Part shown: positions 9,167 through 17,612 of the stretch, one piece after another
Layout: each line of letters starts with the position of its first letter
Position numbering within the stretch: position 1 is the first letter of the stretch
Assembly: GCA_013816855.1 (NCBI GenBank)
Contig: JACDDT010000004.1
Span: forward strand, 1-64,000
DNA from: Gemmatimonadaceae bacterium
GTDB lineage: Bacteria; Gemmatimonadota; Gemmatimonadetes; Gemmatimonadales; Gemmatimonadaceae
Length of the DNA: 64,000 bases
Direction of reading: 5' to 3'
Made by a program: the position numbers and the translations under genes
The notes under the pieces: model-generated
Database searches by the model: none
What the model was told of the DNA's origin: nothing
The model's input: the letters and a program-made list of their open reading frames with translations, nothing else

Positions 9167-10540
9167 TCAGACGATCAGCGCGACGGGATTCTCGATGAGG
9201 CGGCGTACGGTCTGAAGAAATTTCGCGCCCGTTGCTCCGTCGATGACGCGATGGTCGCAGCTCATGGTGATGCGCATGCGCTTGCGGAGGACGACGGTTC
9301 CTTCAACGACGACTGGCTTCTCCTCGACGCCACCGACGGCGATGATTCCCGCTTCCGGCGGATTGATGATCGCGGTGAATTGATCGATGCCGAACATCCC
9401 GAGGTTCGATACGGAGAAAGTCGAGCCGGTGTACTGCTCGGGCGTGAGCTTGCGGTCGCGCGCCTTGCCGGCGAGCGTCTTCGCTTCCGCGGAGATGTCC
9501 CACATTCTCTTTCTATCGGCGTCGAAAATCACGGGCGTGATCAAGCCGTCTTCGACCGCAACCGCCATTCCCACGTGGATGCGATTGAACTGGCGGATCT
9601 TGTCGCCGAGCCAATGCGCGTTGACTTCAGGATGCTCGGCAAGCGCCATCGCCACGGCCCGGATGGCGATGTCGTTGAACGACACTTTGTACTGATCGCC
9701 CATCGAAGCCAGCTCTTCGCGAAGCTCGGAGGCGCGCGTTACATCCAACTCGACGGTGAGGAAAAATGTCGGAACGGGTCCATTTGATTCGGCGAGACGC
9801 TTCGCGATCGTCTTTCTGATCTGCGTGAGCGGAATATCCTTGTAGTCGCCCTCGAGCTGAGCGCGCGCTGTCGCCGGGGAGCGTGACTGGCCGCCTGACG
9901 CGACAGCGGTTTCTACGTCGCGCTTGACGATTCGCCCGCCGGGGCCGGATCCACTGATGGAGCCGAGTGGTATTCCGCGATCGGACGCAAGCCGCCGCGC
10001 GAGCGGTGACGAACGCTGCCGTCCCCCGGCTGCGGCGACAGGAGGCGGTGCAGATGGGCGCGATCCATTTCCCGCTGCGCGACGCGGAGCGTCACCGGGG
10101 GCTCGGCCGGACGAAGCCACAATCGGAGCGGAAGCGCTTTTCTCTTGCGGCGGAGCGGGCGTCTCACCCTGCGACTGAGCGGGAGATGCCGGCACTGACG
10201 TCTCACCTGGCGCGGAAGCTTCGGCCGGAGCGGCCTGTGCCGCCGGAGCTGTCGCGGCCGCAGGCGCACCTGATGACGCAACGATGCTGTCGACGTTTTC
10301 GTCCGCGGTGCCGATGACAGCAAGCAGAGTTCCGACTGGCGCTGCGTCGCCTTCATTCGCGATGCGCTTTCGAAGCACGCCGTCTCCGCGGGCGACGAGC
10401 TCCATCACCGCCTTGTCGGTTTCGACTTCAGCGAGGACGTCACCGGATTTCACGGCGTCGCCTTCATTCTTCAGCCATTTAACGAGACGCCCCTCTTCCA
10501 TCGTCGGGGAGAGCGCCTCCATCACAACTTTCGTCGCCAT
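9167..10540 (-). CDS. pdhC: Pyruvate dehydrogenase E2, dihydrolipoyl acetyltransferase
   Basis: A 457-residue E2 with one N-terminal lipoyl domain (Lys43 in VETDKAVME), a long Ala/Pro linker (about residues 90-175), the E1/E3-binding domain (SPLARRLASDRGIPLGSI...GRIVKRDV) and a C-terminal acetyltransferase domain ending with the catalytic SCDHRVIDGATGAKFL. It carries the acetyl group from E1 to CoA and forms the core of the complex. It lies 6 nt after pdhB. The single lipoyl domain is the target for the LipB and LipA encoded alongside. Confidence 0.95.
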   Translation of the reverse strand: MATKVVMEALSPTMEEGRLVKWLKNEGDAVKSGDVLAEVETDKAVMELVARGDGVLRKRIANEGDAAPVGTLLAVIGTADENVDSIVASSGAPAAATAPAAQAAPAEASAPGETSVPASPAQSQGETPAPPQEKSASAPIVASSGRAPGDAPRRAAGNGSRPSAPPPVAAAGGRQRSSPLARRLASDRGIPLGSISGSGPGGRIVKRDVETAVASGGQSRSPATARAQLEGDYKDIPLTQIRKTIAKRLAESNGPVPTFFLTVELDVTRASELREELASMGDQYKVSFNDIAIRAVAMALAEHPEVNAHWLGDKIRQFNRIHVGMAVAVEDGLITPVIFDADRKRMWDISAEAKTLAGKARDRKLTPEQYTGSTFSVSNLGMFGIDQFTAIINPPEAGIIAVGGVEEKPVVVEGTVVLRKRMRITMSCDHRVIDGATGAKFLQTVRRLIENPVALIV

Positions 10541-10546
10541 AGTGGG

Positions 10547-11527
10547 CTAGTCGAGGTACATGACTTTTCGCACGGCTGCGATTGTCTTTGCGGCGTCGGG
10601 CTTCGCTGCTTTCTCGAGATTCTTCGCGTAAGGCATAGGAACGTCTTCCTGGTGCACGCGGATAACGGGTGCGTCTAGATCGTCGAAGCACTCGCGCTGT
10701 ATGAAATCAACGACCTGCGCGCCGACTCCGCAGATCTCCCATCCTTCCTCGAGCACGACGGCGCGATTCGTTTTCTGCACGGACTGCGCAATCGCCTCAA
10801 CGTCCATCGGGCGTATGGTGCGAAGGTCGACGACTTCGATACTGATATCGTCCTTGGCGAGTGCGTCCGCTACCTGCATGGCGACGAGGACCATCTTTCC
10901 GTGAGTGACGATGGTGCAGTGCTCGCCTTCACGCTTAAGATCGGCTTTACCGATCCGAATGAGGTAATCCTCTTCCGGGACTTCGCCCTTGGTATTGTAG
11001 AGCATCTCGCCTTCGAGGAAGACGACCGGATTGTCATCCCGAATCGCAGACTTCAAAAGACCTTTCGCGTCCGCGGGAGTTCCGGGAGTAAGAACCTTGA
11101 GTCCGGGAATGTGAGCGAGCCAGCTCTCCCAAGCCTGCGAATGCTGCGCGCCGAGCTGGAGTGCGCTGCCGTTCGGTCCCCGGAACACCATCGGCATCTT
11201 GTATTGACCGCCGGACATGTAGAGCATCTTCGCGGCGGCGTTGACGACTTCGTCTAGAGCGAGAAGCGCGAAGTTCCACGTCATGAACTCGACGACAGGC
11301 CGCAGCCCGACCATCGCGGCGCCGACGCCCACGCCGGCGAAGCCAAGCTCAGTGATCGGAGTATCGACAATGCGACGCGGGCCGAACTCGTCGAGCAATC
11401 CCTTGGAGACTTTGTACGCGCCGTTGTACTGCGCGACTTCCTCGCCCATGAGGAAAACGCGGTCGTCTCGCGCCAGCTCTTCGCGAAGCGCGGACGTAAG
11501 CGCTTCACGGTAGGTCATGACGGCCAT
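10547..11527 (-). CDS. pdhB: Pyruvate dehydrogenase E1 component subunit beta
   Basis: A 326-residue thiamine-diphosphate enzyme subunit. Visible features are MTYREALTSALREEL at the N-terminus, MGEEVAQYNGAYKVSKGLL, DTPITELGFAGVGVGAA, and the transketolase C-terminal domain (IEVVDLRTIRPMD, VVLEEGWEICGVGAQV). It pairs with PdhA to decarboxylate pyruvate and acetylate the E2 lipoyl group. Its start follows the stop codon of pdhA directly, with no spacer, which implies translational coupling. Related 2-oxoacid dehydrogenases are similar; the pyruvate assignment rests on the E2 type and the cluster. Confidence 0.94.
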   Translation of the reverse strand: MAVMTYREALTSALREELARDDRVFLMGEEVAQYNGAYKVSKGLLDEFGPRRIVDTPITELGFAGVGVGAAMVGLRPVVEFMTWNFALLALDEVVNAAAKMLYMSGGQYKMPMVFRGPNGSALQLGAQHSQAWESWLAHIPGLKVLTPGTPADAKGLLKSAIRDDNPVVFLEGEMLYNTKGEVPEEDYLIRIGKADLKREGEHCTIVTHGKMVLVAMQVADALAKDDISIEVVDLRTIRPMDVEAIAQSVQKTNRAVVLEEGWEICGVGAQVVDFIQRECFDDLDAPVIRVHQEDVPMPYAKNLEKAAKPDAAKTIAAVRKVMYLD

Positions 11528-12586
11528 CTAGGACTCCGACTCGGCGAGCACATCGGTCCACAGCTCTTCGGGAGCGGGCTCCGGACTCGCGTCGGCAAAG
11601 TCCCACGCGTCCTGCGCCGCGGCTTTGGCATCGTCATCGATCTTGGAGAGCTCGCCTTCACTCAGCTCGTCGTGCTCGTGCATGAACTGGTGCAGGAGGA
11701 GAATCGGATCGCGCTTCATGTTCTCCTCGAGCTCTTCGCGAGACCTGTAGGTTCCGGCGACGGCATCGGACATCGAGTGGCCCATGAACCTATAAGTGCG
11801 CAACTCGATGAGAGTGGGACGCTTTTCTTTTCTCCCGCGCTCAATGGCGCGTCCGACGCAATCGCGAACGGCGAAAAGATCCTGGCCGTCCACGGATTCT
11901 CCGATCATGCGGTATCCCTTGGCGCGGACGATTACGTCTTCATTCGCGGTCGAGCGCGAAATAGCGGTTCCCATCCCGTAGCGATTGTTCTCAATGATGA
12001 AGATGACGGGGAGATTCCACAGCGACGCCATGTTGAGCGCTTCGTGGAACGCGCCGATGTTCACCGCCGCCTCGCCAAAGAAGCAGACGCAAACCTGATC
12101 GCCGTCCTTGTACTTGATTGCGAAGCCGACGCCCGCAGCAACTGGAACGTGACCGCCGACGATGCCGTGTCCGCCGAGGAAGTTCGTGGCGGAATCAAAG
12201 ATGTGCATGGAGCCGCCCTTGCCGTGCGAGCAGCCATCCGCGCGGCCAAAAAGCTCGGCCATGATGGCGCGCGGAGAGATCCCGCGAGCCAGCGCCTGCC
12301 CGTGATCACGGTAAGCGGTGATGACGTAATCGTCGGGGCGGAGCATCGACATTGTGCCGGTCGAGATTGCTTCCTGTCCGATATAGAGGTGGCAGAATCC
12401 ACCAATCTTTCCGAGCGCGTATGCTTCCGCGCACTTCTCCTCGAATCGGCGCTGAAGCAGCATGGAGCGAAGGAGCTCCTTCCGCATGGCGACGTCGGTC
12501 CCGGAGATTTTTTCCGGAAGCGGTTTCTCCGCGCGCGCGCTCTCTGCGCTTTTGCGCTCCTTCGCCGGCTTTGCGCCCGCGCTCAT
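11528..12586 (-). CDS. pdhA: Pyruvate dehydrogenase E1 component subunit alpha
   Basis: A 352-residue subunit with a charged, Lys/Ala-rich N-terminal extension (residues 1-30). The core contains GGFCHLYIGQEA, YRDHGQALARG, SHGKGGSMH and the C-terminal phosphorylation-loop region YRFMGHSMSDA. The thiamine-diphosphate/Mg2+ motif, normally GDG...N, reads G-E-A-A-V-N (residues 171-176, followed by IGAFHEALN). The Mg-binding Asp is therefore Glu and the following Gly is Ala. I checked the codon (GAG) in the sequence. Everything else looks functional. The gene overlaps lipA by 4 nt upstream and abuts pdhB. Confidence 0.94.
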   Translation of the reverse strand: MSAGAKPAKERKSAESARAEKPLPEKISGTDVAMRKELLRSMLLQRRFEEKCAEAYALGKIGGFCHLYIGQEAISTGTMSMLRPDDYVITAYRDHGQALARGISPRAIMAELFGRADGCSHGKGGSMHIFDSATNFLGGHGIVGGHVPVAAGVGFAIKYKDGDQVCVCFFGEAAVNIGAFHEALNMASLWNLPVIFIIENNRYGMGTAISRSTANEDVIVRAKGYRMIGESVDGQDLFAVRDCVGRAIERGRKEKRPTLIELRTYRFMGHSMSDAVAGTYRSREELEENMKRDPILLLHQFMHEHDELSEGELSKIDDDAKAAAQDAWDFADASPEPAPEELWTDVLAESES

Positions 12587-13491
12587 ACCCCGGCCGCCTG
12601 CACCTGCTCCCAGGCGTGGTAGCTCGAGCGAACGAGCGGTCCTGATTCAACGTGGCGAAAACCCATCTCCATTCCGACGTCCTTCAAGTATTTGAATTCT
12701 TCCGGCGCGTAGTAGCGATCAAGAGCGATGTGCGAGCTCGAGGGCCGGAGGTATTGGCCAACGGTAAGGATATCAACATCAACTTCACGGAGGTCGCGCA
12801 TCACTTCGATGACCTCTTCGATCGTCTCGCCCATTCCGAGTATGATTCCAGTTTTTGTCGGGATGGCGGGGGCAATACGCTTCGCGAAACGGAAAATCTC
12901 GAGCACCCGCGGGTAGCGTCCGCCCGGCCGGGCTTTCTTGTAGAGACGCGGAACCGTCTCGGTGTTGTGATTGTAGATCTCGGGCCTGGCTTCGAGCACA
13001 GCGGTAATGCTCGACTCGCTCCCTTGAAAATCCGGGACGAGAACTTCGACGGAGCAGCCGGGCACGCGGGCGTGAATCTGACGAATGGTCTCGGCGAAGA
13101 TGTAGGCGCCGAAATCGGGGAGATCGTCGCGGTCCACCGATGTGATGACAGCGTGCTGGAGGTTCATCTCCGCGATCGCCTGGGCGACGCGTGACGGCTC
13201 GGCGATGTCATACGCAGGGGGACGGCCGTGCGCGACGGCGCAGTAAGCACAATTTCGCGTGCAGACGTCGCCGAGGATCATAAAGGTCGCGGTCCCATGC
13301 TCCCAACATTCGCCGACGTTGGGGCAGTGCGCTTCGGCGCAAACCGAGTGCAGGTCGAGGTCGCGCATCAACTGCTGGAGGCGCAAATAGTTAGGGCCAC
13401 CAGGCGCTTTGACTTTCAACCAGCCCGGCTTTCTTTCCGGGAGCGGCTCGGAGCGGTGGCGCCCGAGAATCTGATAGAGGGTTTCGCTCAT
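12583..13491 (-). CDS. lipA: Lipoyl synthase
   Basis: A 302-residue radical-SAM enzyme that inserts two sulfurs into the octanoyl chain on E2 and H-protein. The auxiliary cluster motif is Cys51-x4-Cys56-x5-Cys62 (CAEAHCPNVGEC), the radical-SAM motif is Cys77-x3-Cys81-x2-Cys84 (CTRNCAYC), and the C-terminal RSSYHAW supplies the conserved serine ligand. It is the first lipoate gene of the cluster and overlaps pdhA by 4 nt. thiO ends 20 nt upstream on the same strand, so the transcript may begin there. Confidence 0.97.
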   Translation of the reverse strand: MSETLYQILGRHRSEPLPERKPGWLKVKAPGGPNYLRLQQLMRDLDLHSVCAEAHCPNVGECWEHGTATFMILGDVCTRNCAYCAVAHGRPPAYDIAEPSRVAQAIAEMNLQHAVITSVDRDDLPDFGAYIFAETIRQIHARVPGCSVEVLVPDFQGSESSITAVLEARPEIYNHNTETVPRLYKKARPGGRYPRVLEIFRFAKRIAPAIPTKTGIILGMGETIEEVIEVMRDLREVDVDILTVGQYLRPSSSHIALDRYYAPEEFKYLKDVGMEMGFRHVESGPLVRSSYHAWEQVQAAGV

Positions 13492-13511
13492 GTCCAGTCT
13501 GCCAATCTACA

Positions 13512-14579
13512 TTAAAAGCGGTCCGGGCGAAATTGCGCCAGGTCGTGCGGAAGTGGTGATCCTGTAACGAGATCGGCGACTAAATCCCCCGTTAGGGGGG
13601 CCATGAGAATGCCGTTTCTGCCGTGGCCGCAAGCGTAGATAATCGAGGGGCGCGAGGGATCGGGTCCGAGGAGCGGAAGAAGATCGGGTGTCAGCGGCCG
13701 AAGTCCCGCCCAAAAAGAGGTCGGCTCCGCGTTGGCGAGGCGTGGCAAAATTTCCCCCGCTGCCGAGCGGATTTTGGCGATGCCGGTTTCACTCGTGGAA
13801 GCGTCGAATCCTGTTCGCTCCATCGTGCTGCCGGCGATTATGGCCGCCCCCCGGGGCACCAGATATCCGCGCGGACCGTACGTAACGTGCCCGAGCGAAG
13901 CGCCGTGATACTCGAGCAGCTGGCCCTTGGCAGGAGAGACGGCGGCGGCGAACGCTGCGCCGGAGATATGTGCAGACCAGGCGCCGACAGCCAAAATGAA
14001 GCGCTCCGCCGAAATCGCCCCGCCGTCTGCTAGCCGGACAGCCACAGATTCCGCAGTCGCATCGATCTGCGTGACGCGGCCCGTCGATAGCCTGATGAGT
14101 GGGGTTCGCTGAACCGCGGCGAGAAGCGCCTCCATCAGTGCGACGTTATCGACACATCCGTCTCGCGGATTGTAGACCGCGCCGAGCGAGTGGGAGAGAG
14201 CGGGCTCGAGCTTCGAGACCTCACTTTGGTCGAGCCAACTGCTCGTTGCCGGTGCGGATTTACGCAGGCCTTTAACGCCCGCCGGCGACAGCGCGATCTG
14301 AAGAATTCCTCTGCGGTTGAGCGCCGCGCGTATTCCGGTTCGCTCCTGCAGATAGTCCAAGTAATCCGGGTAGCGGTCGCGCGCTGCTAGCCCGAAAGTG
14401 TCCGCTTCGGCGGATGCGCGCTCGACGGACGGAGCAAGCATTCCGGCGGCGGCACGGGACGCCTCTCCAGGGGCGCTCTCTCCCACGACGGTGACCTTCA
14501 CTTTGCGCTCCGCGAGAGCAAGCGCGCTGCACAGTCCTATCACTCCCTGGCCGGCAACTACGACATCCGGATTCATCAA
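13512..14579 (-). CDS. thiO: FAD-dependent amino-acid oxidase, glycine oxidase ThiO-like
   Basis: A 355-residue DAO-family flavoenzyme. The Rossmann FAD motif is VVAGQGVIGLCSALALAE (residues 6-23). A second conserved block ASRAAAGMLAP follows, and the C-terminus has FWAGLRPLTPDLLPLLG and YACGHGRNGILMAPLTG, typical of ThiO. ThiO oxidises glycine to iminoacetate for the thiamine thiazole ring. Thiamine diphosphate is the cofactor of PdhAB just downstream, which may explain the linkage (inference). No other thi genes are in the window, so a different small D-amino-acid substrate cannot be excluded. The start may be 14579 or the adjacent ATG at 14576. Confidence 0.8.
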   Translation of the reverse strand: MMNPDVVVAGQGVIGLCSALALAERKVKVTVVGESAPGEASRAAAGMLAPSVERASAEADTFGLAARDRYPDYLDYLQERTGIRAALNRRGILQIALSPAGVKGLRKSAPATSSWLDQSEVSKLEPALSHSLGAVYNPRDGCVDNVALMEALLAAVQRTPLIRLSTGRVTQIDATAESVAVRLADGGAISAERFILAVGAWSAHISGAAFAAAVSPAKGQLLEYHGASLGHVTYGPRGYLVPRGAAIIAGSTMERTGFDASTSETGIAKIRSAAGEILPRLANAEPTSFWAGLRPLTPDLLPLLGPDPSRPSIIYACGHGRNGILMAPLTGDLVADLVTGSPLPHDLAQFRPDRF

Positions 14580-14645
14580 ACTGCCTGAAACCCGTCGGCC
14601 CGGCCCGGCGTAGGGCAGGATGTAACTCCTTCGGAGAGATTTCCT

Positions 14646-14879
14646 ATGTTGCGCGCCATTCTGATGCTCGGCCTCTTAGTCGTCCTCGGCATGTTTGCCG
14701 CCGGACTGGTTTTCAATGTCCTTGGCGGACTCGTCGGTCTCGTTATCTGGGCCGCTGTTCTCGCAGTCAAGTTACTCGTCGTTGGCGGAATTCTGTATTT
14801 AGGTCTCTGCGTGCTGAGTCCCAATACGGCGCAGCGGCTCAAAGAGCGATGGACGGAAACGAGAGTCCAACAGTACTAA
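14646..14879 (+). CDS. Small hydrophobic membrane protein
   Basis: A 77-residue protein with two hydrophobic segments (about residues 2-24 and 30-58, Gly/Val/Leu-rich) and a short charged, probably cytoplasmic tail (QRLKERWTETRVQQY). The start is well supported by GGAGAG at 14633-14638, 7 nt before ATG. The gene stands alone on the plus strand between two minus-strand units and has its own terminator at 14905-14937. I do not recognise the family. Confidence 0.75.
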   Translation: MLRAILMLGLLVVLGMFAAGLVFNVLGGLVGLVIWAAVLAVKLLVVGGILYLGLCVLSPNTAQRLKERWTETRVQQY

Positions 14880-14904
14880 GCGCCATCGCATTAGCTGACG
14901 TGCA

Positions 14905-14937
14905 AAGGGCACCACTTATTGTGGTGCCCTTCTTTTT
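14905..14937 (+). terminator. Intrinsic terminator of the small membrane-protein gene
   Basis: A perfect 11-bp stem (AAGGGCACCAC / GTGGTGCCCTT) with a 5-nt loop is followed by C and six T residues. It starts 25 nt after the stop codon of the 77-residue protein. The opposite strand has no long T run, so it should act mainly on plus-strand transcripts. Confidence 0.9.
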
Positions 14938-14954
14938 TCTACCTATCGCAACGG

Positions 14955-15698
14955 CTACTTCGAAGTAGGAGTGAAGTACGACTTCAAGTAGAGATTGAGC
15001 GAGCCGAAGGACACCTTCGACTTGAGCTGCAGGACGATCTTCCGGTCGTCATCGGACAGCCAGATAAGGGCCTGGCCGTTTTCCGAAAAAATTCCCGTGG
15101 TTTTGATGACAGGCTGGATTACGATTGCGTTGAACATTCCGGCGGGGACAGTCACCTTCTCGCGCCGAAGGACGCGGATGCGAACCGGGTTACGGTCGGG
15201 ACGGAAGTAACGATTGAAGTCGTACGTCTGGCCGACGACGAGCGGAATCGTTCTGATGAAATACAAGAATGATCCGTCGTCGAGTGGCTGCGGCGACGCA
15301 GGATGCTCGCGCGGCGGCTTCTTGTGCATCTCGAAATACACATTGCGATCGGGATAGATGTCGTATCGTCTCTCCTTTTCGTTGGTGCCTTCTTCGAGCT
15401 GCTGTACGAAACGGAGCGAGGAGAAGCTGGCGGTGTCGATCCAGCTCTCATACACGTCGTTCACTTTGTAGAAGAACGTCCCGCCCTGGACCCAGAACGC
15501 GGTATGAAATGCGCCGCGCCCACGAATGTTCTCGACGCCGACTATTTCCATGTGGCCGTTCCCGACCTTGACCGGTCCGAAGCGGACTTCGTATTCCATC
15601 CTCTCGCCGACGGTAAAAGCGGTTTTCGTTTGCGCTGTAGTGGTCGGAAGGAGCGCGACGATTGCAAGCGAAACGGTGCGAGCAAAAATTGGATTCAT
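14955..15698 (-). CDS. DUF3108 family exported protein
   Basis: A 247-residue protein with a signal peptide (residues 1-22, SLAIVALLPTTTAQ) and the DUF3108 pattern: FTVGERMEYEVRFGPVKVGNG at the mature N-terminus, then repeated beta-rich segments such as SFLYFIRTIPLVVGQTYDFN and GQALIWLSDDDRKIVLQLKSKVSFGSL. Members are periplasmic or surface beta proteins of unknown role. It is the last gene of the amidotransferase/glycosyltransferase unit, starting 2 nt after the GT2 stop, so a part in envelope glycan work is possible but unproven. Confidence 0.82.
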   Translation of the reverse strand: MNPIFARTVSLAIVALLPTTTAQTKTAFTVGERMEYEVRFGPVKVGNGHMEIVGVENIRGRGAFHTAFWVQGGTFFYKVNDVYESWIDTASFSSLRFVQQLEEGTNEKERRYDIYPDRNVYFEMHKKPPREHPASPQPLDDGSFLYFIRTIPLVVGQTYDFNRYFRPDRNPVRIRVLRREKVTVPAGMFNAIVIQPVIKTTGIFSENGQALIWLSDDDRKIVLQLKSKVSFGSLNLYLKSYFTPTSK

Positions 15699-15700
15699 GA

Positions 15701-16516
15701 TCAGGTGCCTGTCGCAAGGAGCCGGCGCGCGTTCCGGCCGACCCGGTAAATGCCGAGAGCGCCCGCGAAAGGCTGTAGCCGCGTTCCGCGGACGCGCAGG
15801 TCGTATCTCGGCTCTTGTGCCAGAGTTTCAATGCGTCGCGCCAGTGGAGCGGTACGAAAAAGAAGCTCCGCGTTGGCGGCCCAACCGTCCGACGTGATGA
15901 AAGGCGCGTCGCCGGCGGACTTGATGAGGTCCTTGAGGACGGTGATGCGATAGCAGCGAAAAGTCGTGAAGGCATCGGCCGGCGCGTTGCGCGGCATGAC
16001 GATCTTTCGGATCCAGTCGCTGAGATGTTTGAGACGCTTCACCTGCACTGGCGCGCCGGCGGAAGTCTGCGCCGTGGTGACGATATCCGTGCCGCCTTCG
16101 AATCTTTTCACGAGCTCGGGGATCTGCTCGGGTTGATCCGTGAAGTCTGCCTGCATGACGATCATTGCATCGCGCCGGGGATAGCGGGTTTTTCGAGTAA
16201 CCTCGCGGCAGAGCGCTTCGAGCGCCCGCCCATACCCGACACGCTCCTTTCCTCCGATGACGCTGAGAGGAATGACTTCCTTATATGGCTCGAGGGTCTC
16301 CCGCGTCGCATCGGTGCTGGCGTCGTCATACACGATGATCTCGTACTCCCGGGAATAGTCCTGGAATACACGGCGGATCCGCCATAAAAGCAGACCGACC
16401 GTTTCCGATTCGTTGTATGCGGGAATGCAGATGTAAAGCAAAGGCGCCCCGTGCGGTTTACGTCGTGACGTGCAAGATAGAAGATTCCGCGCTTTTGATG
16501 CTACCCTGCGCGACAT
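15701..16516 (-). CDS. Family 2 glycosyltransferase
   Basis: A GT-A fold enzyme of about 271 residues. The N-terminal motif is LLYICIPAYNESETVG, followed by IIVYDDASTDAT and a DxD-like MQADFTDQP. The C-terminal part has NAELLFRTAPLARRIETL and no obvious membrane helices, so it resembles soluble dolichyl-phosphate-sugar synthase-like or polysaccharide enzymes. The start is unclear: the ATGs at 16516 and 16519 overlap the upstream GT4 gene by about 60 nt, and a TTG at 16441 would start right at LLYICIP. It sits between a GT4 enzyme and a DUF3108 protein. Confidence 0.88.
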   Translation of the reverse strand: MSRRVASKARNLLSCTSRRKPHGAPLLYICIPAYNESETVGLLLWRIRRVFQDYSREYEIIVYDDASTDATRETLEPYKEVIPLSVIGGKERVGYGRALEALCREVTRKTRYPRRDAMIVMQADFTDQPEQIPELVKRFEGGTDIVTTAQTSAGAPVQVKRLKHLSDWIRKIVMPRNAPADAFTTFRCYRITVLKDLIKSAGDAPFITSDGWAANAELLFRTAPLARRIETLAQEPRYDLRVRGTRLQPFAGALGIYRVGRNARRLLATGT

Positions 16517-17612
16517 CATCGTACACCGCCAGCGTACGTTCGGTCATCAGATCGTCCGTAAAGGCCCGTGCCCGGCGGCCCGCGCCCTCGGCGAGGCGGC
16601 GCCTAAGAGCGGGATCGCGAATGAGCGATGCGGAAGCGCGGGCAAAGCCCGAAATGTCACCGGGCTTGATGAGGCGTCCGCTGATGCCTTCTTCGACGAG
16701 CTCGGGGAGGCCGCCGACTGCGAACGTGACGGGCGGAACGCCGAGCGCCATAGCGTCGATGACTACTGTTCCCAAACCCTCGGACCGGGAAGGATGCCAA
16801 AGAATATCAAGTCCCGCGATCGCCTCCTCTACTTCCGGCAGAAAACCGGCGCGGAAAGCTTCGACGCCTCCGCATGTCGTCGCGCCCGCGTCCGTTCCGC
16901 CGATCAACACGATGCGCACCGAACGGAAGACATCATCGGGAAGATGGCCGGCGATGGCATCTAGATCGGCGAGTCCCTTTTCAGCGGTCATCGCCCCCAC
17001 AACTCCACAGATGACCGATGCCTTTGGCCAACCCCGCTGAGCGCGCCAATCCCGCGGTTTTATCTTGGGCGGCATCTGCACTCCCGAATGCACCACGCTG
17101 ATGCGGGAATCTTCGATGCCGGCCGCAAGCAGGGATTGCCGCACCGCGGCGGAGATGGCGATGAATCGTCCAACGCGCTTCCCATACTTCCAGCGCGCGT
17201 TCTTCGGCGGGAATGTCACGCGGCGCGCAACGATCAGCGCAGGGGACTTTTTCCCGAGCAGCGCGAGCAAACTGACGCCATGCGCGTGCGCGTCGTGCGC
17301 GTGAACGACATCGGGCTTCCAATGGGCGATGATTTTTCGAATCGCCAGAGCGGATGAAACATCGAGGTCGCCGCGAAGAGGAAGCGCGAATGTCGCGAGC
17401 CCGTGCGCGCGCGCCTTTTCGATGAGGGGCGAATCACCGGGCGCTACGATGGCCGTCTCGTAACCCCGCGCCTTCATTCCGGACGCGAGCAGGTACACCT
17501 GGCGCTGGCCGCCGCGCCATCCGCGCCCGGAGTCTACGTGTAAAACGCGGTGGGAGGTCAGCTCGCCGATGAGAGCCGCTCGGCGAAGGCGTGAAACAAT
17601 CCCCGGTCCCAC
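16458..17612 (-). CDS. Family 4 glycosyltransferase
   Basis: A GT-B enzyme of about 384 residues. The N-terminal domain begins VLHVDSGRGWRGGQRQVYLLA, followed by VVHAHDAHAHG. The C-terminal domain has GVVGAMTAEKGLADL and the nucleotide-sugar motif WHPSRSEGLGTVVIDAMALG followed by GGLPELV. No acceptor can be named. The start is uncertain. I use GTG 17612, which overlaps the preceding gene by 55 nt; ATGs at 17648 and 17669 overlap more. The homologous part begins only near 17550, close to the CTGA at the upstream stop. Confidence 0.9.
   Translation of the reverse strand: MGPGIVSRLRRAALIGELTSHRVLHVDSGRGWRGGQRQVYLLASGMKARGYETAIVAPGDSPLIEKARAHGLATFALPLRGDLDVSSALAIRKIIAHWKPDVVHAHDAHAHGVSLLALLGKKSPALIVARRVTFPPKNARWKYGKRVGRFIAISAAVRQSLLAAGIEDSRISVVHSGVQMPPKIKPRDWRAQRGWPKASVICGVVGAMTAEKGLADLDAIAGHLPDDVFRSVRIVLIGGTDAGATTCGGVEAFRAGFLPEVEEAIAGLDILWHPSRSEGLGTVVIDAMALGVPPVTFAVGGLPELVEEGISGRLIKPGDISGFARASASLIRDPALRRRLAEGAGRRARAFTDDLMTERTLAVYDDVAQGSIKSAESSILHVTT

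Noticed and set aside
14580-14645. TPP riboswitch upstream of thiO
   Set aside because: Only 66 nt between divergent genes, and no thi-box consensus is visible.
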